Shown here: positions 1 to 10,786 of the stretch, in pieces
Layout: each line of letters opens with the position of its first letter
Position numbering within the stretch: the first letter of the stretch is position 1
Source: Dipodascopsis uninucleata var. uninucleata
Lineage: Eukaryota; Ascomycota; Lipomycetes; Lipomycetales; Lipomycetaceae
Length of the DNA stretch: 64,000 nucleotides
NCBI GenBank assembly: GCA_030568195.1
Contig: JAJLTO010000006.1
Span: forward strand, 1,164,314-1,228,313
Direction of reading: 5' to 3'
The notes under the pieces: model-generated
Told to the model about the DNA's origin: nothing
The model's database searches: none
Seen by the model: only the letters and a program-made list of their open reading frames with translations
Made by a program: the position numbers and the translations under genes

Positions 1-976
1 TCAAATATATTGAGTGCTGGAAACATGATTGGATTACCAGGACAGCAGCAGGTGATTGTCATGCCACCAAGCAGTCCCAACTCAAGAGCTCAGAAGATGT
101 TGAAACCAGGTCGTATGTCGGCAATGACACCAGCAGAGGCGGCGTTGAAGTCTGTTACCGATCCTTATTCGCTCACGTATCAGTCCTGCATAACATTATT
201 GGCACCTTTGCTCCCTGACTGGAGACGATTGACTCATCCACGCTTGAGTCCAAATATTGTCACAATCCGTCCATGCCATGAGAACACACTTTGGATCTTC
301 TGTGTCATACAAAGGACATTACATCCAGTTACAGTACGTGCGTTCGAAACAATTGACATTGAGGAGCTTATCATGAGAGTTGTACCTCCCGAGATTGGAA
401 GAAAGAAAGCTGTGGTTCTCTGGAGAAATATGAAGTTTGGCGGTGAAGGTATTGGTCCCAAGTACAATGCTAAGCGTGAGACCAGAGGAACTGGTGGCAG
501 AAATATGTGGAAGAGAAATCTCGCTGTGCTTGCGGTCAAGAATGCTGAAGTATTTGTAGTAGTTTATGAGGACAATCAGACAGAAACTATTAACGCAAAT
601 ACCGACATGTCTACTAATGGCAGTGTGCATCAGAGACATATGCATAGCAATAGCAGCACCAGTGGTAGCAGTGGTGCTAGTAGCCCTGAGAGCAACGCTA
701 AACTCAATAACAGCGGTATTCTGCTTTCAGGATCACATCAACAAGGACGTATGCAAAGCCAAGAGAATACCCATCAGCGTCAGCAACAAATCGCCCAGAA
801 CCATCAAGCATCATACTGCAATTCAGGTACGACAAATTCATATGATCTCAGTACAAACTTTTTAGGGCTCTCCTTGTCGTCCGGACCTAGCTCCATAATC
901 AACAGCAACTCCGACATGCCGCATATGCGTGGATATTCGCAGCTGGGAAATGGTAATAATATCAGTAATAATAATA

Positions 977-1007
<31 letters not shown>

Positions 1008-1689
1008 TGGACATACAAACTCAATGTCATATGCAGATTATATCGCGAACATGCAGCGGCAACAACAGCAGTTGCAACGAGAGAGACTAGCAAATTACCA
1101 GTTCCTCGACCCGGCTGGTACGATGAATGCGTACAGTAATACTTCTATTGGAAACAATGGTATCTCGGAAATTCAGCAAGGTGTCATCGGATTGGCTGCT
1201 GGCAGAAGCTGTGGCGATGACCACTGTGCAAAAGGCAACACTGGTATCAACGTTGCAGTTGGTAGCGGCCGAGCCCGCTTACCAACTGCACAAACTGTAG
1301 CTGTGACAGCAGCATCTAAAGGAATTCTAAATTTATCAGATGATACTATAGGACATCAGTTGTCGTCCAGTATTTCATCTAATTCATCATCAACCTTCTA
1401 CAGCCACGGAAGTATTAGCGGAACAGGCGGCGAGATCGACATAATAGATAACGGAGACAATACAAGCGGTAACAGGAGCAACACAAATTCCAAAAATGTC
1501 GCCTGTAGCGGAGGCGAAAACAATGAGGGCTTAAATCACGAACTCGAGGAGTTTAGTAATAGTTCTATAGAAAATCGCTCTAGTAATCTCATGGATTCCG
1601 ACGTCCGAGTGAATGACAAAGAGAAATCGGATGTACGATCATCACTATTCGAATGGAATGTTGGTGAGGGCAGAAATAGTCTCGACTAG
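1..1689 (+). CDS. Low-complexity protein of unknown function, 5' end cut by window edge
   Basis: The frame is open from the first base, so the gene probably begins outside the window; the first internal ATG is at 25. I do not recognise the family. The N-terminal third (about 165-560) looks like a folded domain: it is rich in hydrophobic residues, Trp and Pro and contains the stretch PDWRRLTHPRLSPNIVTIRP. From about 600 the protein turns into a long Asn/Ser/Gln/Gly-rich tail with a poly-Asn run coded by AAT repeats (951-1011) and Gln runs near 1055-1075. Such tails are common in yeast regulators and prion-like proteins, but no DNA-binding motif is visible here. The next gene downstream is convergent. 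That it is a real gene is fairly sure from its length and composition; no function can be assigned. Confidence 0.75.
951..1011 (+). repeat. AAT trinucleotide repeat encoding poly-Asn
   Basis: Imperfect run of AAT codons interrupted by AGT, inside the low-complexity gene. It encodes a run of Asn with a few Ser. It is in frame and probably length-variable between strains. Confidence 0.85.
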
Positions 1690-2413
1690 AAGTTAAGATT
1701 ATTTCAATTTGGACACCGTATTAAAAGCAGCTAGATGATTGTAGCGTCACAAGCAATGTCTAGTTTTTATATTTTACTTGACTTCGTTCCGACGAGACAA
1801 AAGAATAAAACACTAAAAATATTGTAAATATTTTTTGTGCGATACCAAAAGTTTGGTATATCTGTACTTCATATTTTATAGATCTATTGGCACTAGTGGT
1901 GACGCATTATTTTGTTCGGAGTTCAAGGTATTGAAAAACCAAAATATAATTAGAGCAATAATCTTTGATCGATTGGTATTTTTGATAGTTCTTTTGATAT
2001 TGAATTTGAAATTGGTTTTTTCGAGCCTGTCGTTGAAAGTGTCGTCGATTTGTTAAATTATCCAACAAGTTACTTCCGTACCTTGGAAATATAGTGAAGA
2101 TGGAAGTTGAGAAGATGCGTGCTGTTTAACTTGTTACTTTCAAATCGTATATAGTTGAATTATATATTTCTGTACGTATATTTAATGACGATTATTATAA
2201 TATGCCACGATGATAAATATTTACTATAAGTTAATTGCTTTCAGTAGCAATTTATTGACAACCAGTACCCAATACAGCCTTATATCTAGAGTATACAGAA
2301 ATAGAATAGTTTCTCTTAACCATTAACTATCCCAATTCTATAAAATAAGCGCCATTGAACAGTTTCCCTCAATATCTTCTCCTACATCTTTATATATACA
2401 AATAGACAGTTAA
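1690..2413. other. Convergent intergenic region, AT-rich
   Basis: Lies between two convergent genes. AT-rich with T-runs and TATATA words typical of yeast 3' ends. I see no gene, RNA or repeat here. Confidence 0.6.
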
Positions 2414-3253
2414 TTATAATAATCTCACTCCCCGCTGAGATGCCTTCACAGCAGGAACCTCGACACTACTAGCAGATGAAGGAAGAGAACTTAAGGGAAT
2501 CGTTATCAAATGCTCAGTCACCTGTTGCTCAGCCACGTGAGCTTCTTCAGCAGGCTCTAATTCGGCTCCATGATCACCAGCCTCTTCAACTAAGTAATCA
2601 TGCTTTTTGTCAACCTTTGATACAGGAAATCCAGTAATAAACCTCTTCATATCAAACTCCTGACCAGCTTTTGCCCATGCCACTCGTCGCTCAATTAAAA
2701 CAGTCTTAATATTGGCCATTGAAGCGTCTAATTTCTCTATAACATCCGACATCTGGGCTTCGACAGCATCACTCGCATCCCGAGCAAGTTTGCGAAGAGC
2801 ATACTTCTCAGTCAAAACAATATTAAGCTCTTTCAAACAGACATACCAAAGTGTGTGCAAATCTTCGAAGCTTTTTCGGCGGAGATCAGCAATAGCCCAT
2901 GCTCGCCCTGCCTGCTCGTATTCACGGAAGGTCGTTATAGATTGTCTTTCGCCAGTGGCAACGCCATCTCTAAAAAAACCCCACAGAGGATGGCTTTGGC
3001 TTGTTTTCCACTCTTCCATTTCTGGAGCAGGAGTAATTGGCGGTCGAGGTTGTAGATCCCATTGCTCTCCTTTCTTAGGAGTTACAAGCACCTTAATATC
3101 CTTTCCAATCTCTCCTACTCGATATATCTGCTGTCGTGGCTTCCGTAAAACTGCTTCATGTCTTTCTGCAAGATATTTTGCACGATTGGCTGCCTTACTG
3201 GCGAGAGTCTTCGACAAAGATCTACTTGTCGAAAACGACCTTGCTCCAATCAT
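2414..3253 (-). CDS. MRPL4: Mitochondrial large-subunit ribosomal protein uL29m (MRPL4/MRP-L47)
   Basis: Structural protein of the mitochondrial 54S ribosomal subunit. The 279-residue product starts at the ATG at 3253; the frame extends two codons upstream but only to a TTG. The N terminus (MIGARSFSTSRSLSKTLASK) is basic and Ser/Arg-rich, as expected of a matrix-targeting presequence. The family core is about residues 115-155, with GRAW, the DLRRKSFEDLHTLWYVCLKE block and a following basic helix; this block marks uL29m. The C-terminal 50 residues are an acidic and Ser-rich extension. No intron. A TGAAAAATTT element lies about 180 bp upstream of the start. Identification is secure. Confidence 0.93.
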   Translation of the reverse strand: MIGARSFSTSRSLSKTLASKAANRAKYLAERHEAVLRKPRQQIYRVGEIGKDIKVLVTPKKGEQWDLQPRPPITPAPEMEEWKTSQSHPLWGFFRDGVATGERQSITTFREYEQAGRAWAIADLRRKSFEDLHTLWYVCLKELNIVLTEKYALRKLARDASDAVEAQMSDVIEKLDASMANIKTVLIERRVAWAKAGQEFDMKRFITGFPVSKVDKKHDYLVEEAGDHGAELEPAEEAHVAEQQVTEHLITIPLSSLPSSASSVEVPAVKASQRGVRLL

Positions 3254-3902
3254 CTTCAAATGCTAGACTATTATAATATCCGCAAATATTATTTTGCTAA
3301 TTTGAACAGCCACTAAATCTCCGTCCTAATGCAATCGCCTCTATCCTTTATGTTGCCAGCCAGTATACAAAGAAAGTATAAACCTGAATATAGATAGTTG
3401 TTTGCATCAGAGTACGGGAAAATTTCATCTCAAATTTTTCATTCGTTTCGGAAGTGACATTTAGAGAATCACGTGATAGACTCAGTTATAATTCAAATCT
3501 ACATAATCATTAGCAGTATTACGGCCGTATTACATAATATATTGCAAATCTGAAATACAATATAAGGATAGTAGTCATACGAAAAGATAAAGCAGACAAG
3601 GTCTCATTTTATTAACCAAAACGTTTATTAATGATCAATACATATAAGAATATGCCCATAGCATAGTCACATTATATTTTAATAGTAATATATTGTATGC
3701 GATTTACGTGAGTGAAAAAAATCATTAGCCAAACCACGAGTGGAAAAAAATAAAAACGACAATATATCCCATATAATGCATATACAAATGATTTTATATA
3801 CACATTTGCACATGTCTAATTAATAAATTGTTACAATAAATAAACCATGTAAAAGTTAAACTAATCCAGTATATCAAACGAACGACAAAAAGCGACAAAT
3901 TT
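3254..3902. other. MRPL4 promoter and OLE1 3' flank
   Basis: Holds the promoter of MRPL4 (3254 side) and the terminator of OLE1 (3902 side). AT-rich, without an open frame of note. The AATTTTTC-type element at 3432-3441 is listed separately. Confidence 0.6.
3417..3441 (-). promoter_or_regulatory. RRPE-like AATTTTTC elements upstream of MRPL4
   Basis: 3432-3441 reads AAATTTTTCA, which on the gene strand is TGAAAAATTT, identical to the rRNA-processing or rapid-growth element of yeasts. A second GAAAATTTC copy lies at 3418-3426. They are 164-188 bp upstream of the MRPL4 ATG. In yeasts that did not undergo whole-genome duplication, mitochondrial ribosomal genes are known to keep this element. 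Confidence 0.5.
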
Positions 3903-5417
3903 TTATGCTGCACCCGCACCAATAACAGGTGCTTGAACACGACTCGCCTGATTACCAGCTCTTATTATAGGAGCATTGTTAGAATCAGAAGCGATAATAG
4001 CATCCTTTTTTTCATGTTGAGCCATCTTCCAAATTTCAACCTCCGATCCTCCTCGAATAACGCCAACACGCATAGTACCAAGTAAGTTGTGAGCAGCATT
4101 GGAGTGCTCATAGACACCACCATTGAAAACGGCAGTAGCATCCTTACCGATACCAGACTTAATAAGAGCCTTTCCACCTGGATGCTGCTCAATGAAATTC
4201 TCAACATCGTGTACAACACCAGCAATCAGAACAAGAGCACGAGTCTTAGCCATTTCCTGGAATTGCTCATAATCAAGGATAGGAAGCTGCTCAAGTGGAA
4301 CACCCCAATTGAGACGAGCACGCCATTGATCAAGCTTCTTCTGGCGCTGTTGAACTACACCTTGCTCGATAGCATTCTGTGAAAAGGTCTTAAGGTCATA
4401 AGCAAGGCCAACAGCTTTCAAGGAGCGAATCAACCACTTTGTCGGATCATATTGATACCACTTGATAGCATTTCTGTAATCAGATGGAAACTCATGATGG
4501 AAATTGTGGTATCCCTCTCCCATAGTAACAAGAGCGGTAAGAACGTGATCACGAGGAGATCGTCTATCATCGAATGGCTGGTCGCCAATAAAATGAGCAA
4601 GAGAATTCACACAGAAAGTAGCATGGTGAACGAAGGTAAGACGAACTACACCAGCCCATACGAGACCTCCAACCCAGTCACCCCATCCAAAACCGGCAAC
4701 AGCCATCGGGAAAAGGAAGGCCATACCTAAAAGAAAGTACATATAGTGCTTATGTTGAATTCTGACAACAGGATCCGCGTTCAAATCAGTTATGTCAACG
4801 CGGCTTTTCTTCTTAGGATTTGGAAGGAGTAACATCCAGCCAATATGAGAGTAAAGTAGACCTTTTCTAACAGAGTAAGGGTCTCGGTCGGTATCAGTAT
4901 ATCGGTGGTGGACACGGTGACCAGAAGACCACCATCTGATCGAACCTTCAACTGCACCGGCACCAAACAAGGAGAGTAAAATTCTAACAGGTAAAGTAGC
5001 AGAGTAGGCACGGTGAGCCCACAGACGATGATATCCAGCAGTAATACTCATACCAGTCATGAAGTAGTAGATAACAGCCCACACTGCGGTCTTCCATTGT
5101 AGAGGAGTGAAAAAAGCAGCAGTACATCCTGCACTTGGGATGAAAACTACCAAGAAAACGTTGAGCCAATTGAGGTGTTTGTGCCAGTTGCTCAAAGTCC
5201 ATGGCTGCTCAGAAATGTGTAGAACAGGAGTAGGAGCAGCTGCAGCCTTAGAACCTTCCTCGGAGGAGCCAGTAGACTTTCGCTGAGTGACATTTGCCTC
5301 TTGAATATGAATACCAGAGGCAAAAGCTTTAGCGTCGACGACATCCCCGCCAGTAACTGCTTCTACGATGTCTTCGATGCGAACTTCGCTGATAATCTTT
5401 TCAGATCCAGCATCCAT
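3903..5417 (-). CDS. OLE1: Acyl-CoA delta-9 desaturase with C-terminal cytochrome b5 domain
   Basis: Stearoyl/palmitoyl-CoA delta-9 desaturase of the ER membrane, which makes oleic and palmitoleic acid. The 504-residue protein starts at the ATG at 5417. All three histidine boxes of the diiron centre are intact: HRLWAH (130-135), HRVHH (167-171) and HNFHH (304-308). Hydrophobic segments around 85-120, 140-155 and 225-265 fit the usual four-helix topology. The C-terminal cytochrome b5 domain (about 385-470) has HPGG at 412-415 and the second axial His in YEHSN (438). Length and domain order match yeast Ole1. No intron. The upstream region is very long and contains four copies of AGCCACAG (see findings), so regulation may be complex. 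Confidence 0.97.
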   Translation of the reverse strand: MDAGSEKIISEVRIEDIVEAVTGGDVVDAKAFASGIHIQEANVTQRKSTGSSEEGSKAAAAPTPVLHISEQPWTLSNWHKHLNWLNVFLVVFIPSAGCTAAFFTPLQWKTAVWAVIYYFMTGMSITAGYHRLWAHRAYSATLPVRILLSLFGAGAVEGSIRWWSSGHRVHHRYTDTDRDPYSVRKGLLYSHIGWMLLLPNPKKKSRVDITDLNADPVVRIQHKHYMYFLLGMAFLFPMAVAGFGWGDWVGGLVWAGVVRLTFVHHATFCVNSLAHFIGDQPFDDRRSPRDHVLTALVTMGEGYHNFHHEFPSDYRNAIKWYQYDPTKWLIRSLKAVGLAYDLKTFSQNAIEQGVVQQRQKKLDQWRARLNWGVPLEQLPILDYEQFQEMAKTRALVLIAGVVHDVENFIEQHPGGKALIKSGIGKDATAVFNGGVYEHSNAAHNLLGTMRVGVIRGGSEVEIWKMAQHEKKDAIIASDSNNAPIIRAGNQASRVQAPVIGAGAA

Positions 5418-5714
5418 TTTGTATTTGTTGCTGCCGAGAGCTGCTAATTAGTAAAATATGTTACTAAGAAATAGACGACAACGTGTATCGATTTTGTAGA
5501 TGTTTGCCGTAAGTGAAGCAAATATATACACAAATCAAGTACAAGTTTCTAGTATATATAAGACGAAGAAAGAAAAAGAAAGACAGGCCACGAATGTATT
5601 CCGTGGAAGAGTTCTTTTTAAGTCTGTCCACAAAATACCTGGCTGATCATTTGTGATGGGTTCGTTTTATTAACGAGTGTAACTTTTTTCGCTGGGAATA
5701 CTCGAGCAAGAAAC

Positions 5715-5960
5715 AGCCACAGACCACAAAAGTTGGGCGTTGGGAATATTGAGCCACAGAGAAGTTTATTTCGTTTGCCACTACTATTCAGAGCCTAGCC
5801 ACAGGACTTTCTACATTCACCGTGATACTAATATATATGTATATTTGAGTTCTTAATTACATATTAAATTGAAGTATCCATAACATAATTTTTTGGTTAG
5901 TCTGTTACCTCAGGGGGGCATGGGTAAACATTTCTTTTACTCTTCCTCTTCCAGCCACAG
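5715..5960. promoter_or_regulatory. Four AGCCACAG repeats upstream of OLE1
   Basis: The octamer AGCCACAG occurs at 5715-5722, 5752-5759, 5797-5804 and 5953-5960, all on the + strand, 298-543 bp upstream of the OLE1 ATG. Four copies of one 8-mer in 250 bp is far beyond chance and suggests an operator. The binding factor is unknown. Confidence 0.5.
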
Positions 5961-6183
5961 TCCCGTATGCTTTGAATGAGCACATTCAATTACGTTGGAG
6001 CAACATATGCGACACAAATCGACATAAAGCAATCCTGTGCACTAGCTCATAATAGAAAGGATTCACTGACGAGCTTCAAGATATGGTGATATATGATCTA
6101 TATTGTCTCTTTCAAATGATTGTAGCTAAGCTTACTGATTTAGGTCCCTTCGATTTCGAAAAGTTCGTCATACATAACTTATT

Positions 6184-6207
6184 GGGGAGGGGAGGTGAGG
6201 GCAAGGG
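6184..6207 (+). other. G-quadruplex candidate
   Basis: Four G-runs (GGGG, GGGG, GGG, GGG) separated by loops of 1, 6 and 3 nt, so the segment fits the canonical G3+N1-7 pattern. It stands out in an otherwise AT-rich spacer, about 770 bp upstream of OLE1. Confidence 0.5.
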
Positions 6208-8418
6208 CAGAGGCAGTATACTAGGGTTGATGATTTAAGATGCAGCAGAACCACCTATGGGTTGCGGTACAATGGCTGCGGAGCAGTTTGAGCTGCAGTA
6301 CACGTATGTAGTTGAAGAAGTTCTTGCTTATGCATGCATTACATAATATTCAGAGAAGCATGACTGGCAATATGTGCAAAAAGGTAGATATGATTACTAA
6401 TTCAGTCTAATCTGGTAGAGAATGAGGACGAATAAGGGCCTGCGCGAATGTGGAAGCGAATACAATGCGTCAGGCTATTGATAGCTATTGGTCTCGGATA
6501 AGATGAAAAGTTAGAATTTATCAGACACAGAGTAACGAATAGGTTTGGGGAAGTGGCGGTGCACGAATTTGTCTACACCCCAACAGCTAACAAAGCAGGA
6601 ATATAGTTAGCACTGCCCTACAACTGGATGTTGTTTAGGGTATACCCTGACTGCTAAGCGAGTATATTTAACAAGGGTATGCAGCTGATTCAGATAGATT
6701 TTGGCTGAGACGACATGTATAGCAGATCAGACCGGTACAACACTCGGTCATGATAGAGCTGGACTAGACATTGCATAGTAGCTAGTCATGAAGATCGATG
6801 GGCTGCTAGCGTATAGTGTGACATTTTGCAGGAAGAGCTGTGTAGAAATTCTTTAGTGACAAGCTTGAGTGCTGTAAAGTAATAAGGAGCTTACTTGATT
6901 GTAGATACACAAAAAGTCGTGCACGACACAGTGATACTATGTTAAATTTAGTCAGCATGACCAGTTCCCGTCATTAAAAGAATGTGTGCCTTTAGTAATA
7001 TCAAAAGGATAATTATTTATTTTACTTTATTAGATGGCTTGTATCTAGTTTTTTTCCTTGTCTTGTATTTTTGTGCTTCTTAATTATTTGATTGTTTAGG
7101 TCCTGTACTGTAATACCTAAGATTTAATGTGTCTGTTTTGACTCGTTGGGATCATAAATAGAGATATTTTTGATGGAAGCGAGTTGTCGATTAGCCCAGA
7201 CATTTTTGCTTATGCGTAGGCTCCGCACTATATGATGAGTTGTCGATCGTTTCATGTGAATGGTAAATATTAAGATCAGATGATACATGATAGCGTATAC
7301 GTACTGGTGGAATGCTCAGGTGAGACTGACAATTGAGCTGGACCCATCTTTTTATTAGCCGGAGAATAATTGAGTAGCTGAAATATTCTTTGGGGCTACG
7401 TGAAAGGCGTCGAAAGGGGTACTACAGTAACTGCTGTTGTCCAAAAGATGCTCGATTCAAGGTCGGATACCATATGTTTTGAACGACTGCCCTAATTATC
7501 TGTGCCATCGGCAATAGCCCTACTGCATTCTACCACTCATCTGCTTTTGGATGGTGCATACAGCTTAGTGCTAGTCTAGCATGCTCTCAGCTTGCAACAG
7601 CTTCTAGCGCAGAAGGGCGGCTGTCTGTATTTCCTGCTTCTATCTGCTAAGGCTTTTCCCGTTATGACGCACCTGTCTACGTCTGCATCCCTTACTCAAA
7701 AGGCTTTTGATTTTTATTGCCTGTATCTACAAATTGCATTCGTCCAGAATAATCCACCCGCTTATACATATAATAAGATGCATATTGAGATTCCATGTGT
7801 TCGCTATGACTAATAATAGGCGAGAAGTTGAGCATTCTACATGGGAAGGTCTGAATGGGCGCGAGCAGAAACACTTGATTTCATAATGTGCACTTTATGG
7901 AGTAATGTAAAGCATAATATATACTTGACGCAGACTGCTATTAGATATTATTGCAGCTCTATTGCAGTCTTAAATAATCTGCGCGCGGAACTATTAGTCA
8001 CCTAACAATAAACTATTCAGGGCTCTGTTAGTAGGCTAAGCCGCACGTTTGTTACAATAGCTTTGATATGAAAACACAAATCGTAAAAAAAAAGGCAGTC
8101 ACAAAACTTATGCAGCAATGCATTGGACAGTTCATTACACAAACACAAAAAAAAGGTTTTCTGTGCATGTGCCAGACCCGTCAATAGCAGTGATTGTACT
8201 CTATTACTCAGGAGTAGTATCGTTCCCCGTCCATTCTTGAACTTTGCTCCTCTCAATGAAGCTACAAAATAATGAAAATTAATATCTATATCGTATCATT
8301 TTTTTACTAAAACAATTGCGTATGCTATTAGTGATATGAATGTCTTCTCAGCGCCGTTAGTCGCAAAAAGAATTAGAATTATTCGTATAGTTTAAGTCTT
8401 GTAGCAGCACTAATTATC

Positions 8419-8463
8419 GTCCCAAAATGTCCCAATTAATTGGGAATAATTCACAATTGGGAC
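8419..8463. promoter_or_regulatory. Cluster of TCCCAATT palindromes
   Basis: 8430-8445 is the perfect 16-bp palindrome TCCCAATTAATTGGGA. It is flanked by GTCCCAA at 8419-8425 and AATTGGGAC at 8455-8463, so the same half-site appears four times in 45 bp. About 30-120 bp further on come GTAGCTTGAGCTAC and a TATATAAGGG TATA-like box. This looks like a dimeric regulator site in front of an unknown transcription start. Confidence 0.45.
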
Positions 8464-10786
8464 TTCTCTCTTTCTCCCAGTAGCTTGAGCTACAGAGTCA
8501 GAGTGCTCAGGCCCGCATACATCACAGCTCTGATGTCACTGAAAGACGTATATATAAGGGAATATATAATCCAAAGTAACCGTAGCCAGAAGTTGGGGAT
8601 ATAAACAGGCCATCCAAGAAGATTCCCCTGCTTGCAGATCGACTCTAAATGTTCTCCGGTGGTGCTGCAAGCACGAACTTGTTTATTTGCAGAGACGGTA
8701 ATGTTGTCAGTTAGGTTAGGCTGCAGCCAATCAATGAGGGTTACCTATAAATCGAGAGGAGGTAAATCCAACTGCTCTGCATCTGCACTGTGAAATTTAT
8801 ATACGTAAAGGGGTGAGATATAGTGTCACTACTTGTAGAATATTAAAACCATGACCATATAAAGCTGTTAAAGCAAAATGCACATCGCTGAGGCTGTTTT
8901 TAATACACTGTTTAGATAGAAAAAGTTCACTATCTGCTTTCATTCATCGTTCACTCCTCCTCCCAAAGGTTAAATAGTAATTATCACCACTATTCAGTAA
9001 TGCAAGGCACAAAAAGAGCGTAAAATCCACTTTTTTTTGGTCCCAATTTCACTTTTTTTCCTTTACTTTTTTCCCTTTTCATTTTATTCTAAAGAAAATA
9101 AATAGTATAGAAGACCATTATCAAGTCCTTATAGGAATCATATTCTCTACAATTGTTGTTTGGCTCTTAGTTGTCTGGGTAGCGTTTGGTAAGTCTTCTA
9201 TTTTCGTTTTTTCTTTCGGTGAGCAATAGGGGATACAAAATGCACGAGAGATGTGTAGGCTGTCAATGAGATTTTCGACCGTTCAGATTTCACTAGTTTA
9301 CAAGTGAAGAGCCATCTATTTCGCTTATTTCAGCTTTTAGTGGAAGACTAAGGAGAAAGCCTCAAGGATACTGAACATTTTGTGGAGCTGTGAACAAGCA
9401 TCTGTTACATGCTGCATATGGGAAATGCTACGTTGACGCCAGAAACTATGATTTATACATTTGTTATGGCCATTCTTATGCATCACCACTGATGCATACA
9501 TGTCAAAATTCATATGTACACTTGTTCGAGAGGTGTCGGATTGCTCTTGTGAACCTGACTGTTTTGTGGGATTGACTGCAGCAGAGGAAGGTTTTACTGA
9601 TTTCCTTTTAGTCTACATAGTTCAAGCCGAGGATATAGGTAAAAACAAAAACAAACTACTCCGGTCAAGAAGTCTAGTTTTAAGTATCGGTTGGTCGAAG
9701 AAACAGTCTTACCATCAAGCTATCATTCCCTGCAATTAGCGAAGTTATTTGATCGACTGCATTTGTTTTTGTAATATACTACTGGCACACACAACCAAAA
9801 AAATCTACTATACATTTGTATATATAGCTTTTTTTTCAGCATCGATACACTTATAGATATCTATACTTAACAACAAGCGTGGCTAGGCAGAAAATCTGTG
9901 ATAGATCATTAAATATTAGTGAACTTGTACATCTAGTTCATTTTCATTTATTTTAGGATAGTAGCCTCAGTTTCAATACTGATTGTGGTAGCATATTAAG
10001 CATTCTCTTCGGAGAGTCTCAAGCTGTCTGATTGCTATATTTATTTAAAAATCTGGTAATAACAAAGTACTTCTCGCTGCGTATTTAATTACGGATTTGT
10101 TTATGCGGTCTGACTGGAGTATTGATATTGATATTGAGGGATTATTTATATTGTGATTTGTTCGAATTTGTAGTTCTTATTCGGCCATTTTGGTGAGTAA
10201 TGATTTCATTGATTTATTTCTGTGTGCATTCTGCTGCGGGAGTTGGTGTGCACCTTGATGACACACATATAATGCAGTGGTCAAGAACAAGCATATGCTA
10301 TTACTCTGTAAAGAAGACATTCTGAAGCACTTATAGATTTTTAATGCTAGTTTTGATGCGATGATCTCATTTTATTGAGTAATTGACTATCAAGAATACT
10401 TCAGCCCAACTGGGTTGTACTCTAGTTCTACATATATAACTTTTGAGAGCATAGTTGTACGGTATTAACACTTTGTATTCGTTCTAGCTCAATGTCAACA
10501 GGTACCATTTAGTAGCCATAGTACTTGCTTTGCTATTTCAAATTTTTCGGTTCCTTTATTTTTTCACTTCGTTTTACGCTTATACCGTACAGTATTTGCG
10601 GTGAGCGCATTTTCTACTTGATATTTCTTCAACGAATTCAATTCCTGACTTACAAGCCTTTCTTTTTCTCCCTTTCTAAGTCTATTACCTCATTATTGAG
10701 TCTAACTCTAGACTGGATATATCTCTCTTCTCGATTTTTATTTCCTTTCTTTATTTTTTTTTGAGCAACTTCACTTTTCCTGCCGC

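Larger units (their letters stand above)
5418..10786. other. 5.4-kb intergenic region without recognisable gene
   Basis: Divergent spacer between OLE1 (-) and the C2H2-like gene (+). No ATG-initiated frame of convincing length or composition, no tRNA boxes, no transposon. It contains the OLE1 repeats, a G-quadruplex candidate (6184-6207), a cluster of TCCCAATT palindromes (8419-8463) followed by a TATATAAGGG box (about 8551-8560), and long pyrimidine tracts just before the C2H2-like gene. It is probably a large regulatory region and may hold noncoding transcripts or a 5' leader intron of the C2H2-like gene. Confidence 0.55.

Noticed and set aside
2712-3266. 184-codon frame on the + strand opposite MRPL4
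   Set aside because: Exact shadow of the MRPL4 coding strand, with no family features of its own.
7592-9739. Frames of 60-92 codons in the OLE1/C2H2 spacer
   Set aside because: Non-ATG starts, random composition, no codon pattern like the neighbouring genes.
10525-10764. 79-codon frame just before the C2H2-like gene
   Set aside because: Phe/Ser/Leu-rich because it translates the pyrimidine-rich leader; more likely 5' UTR.
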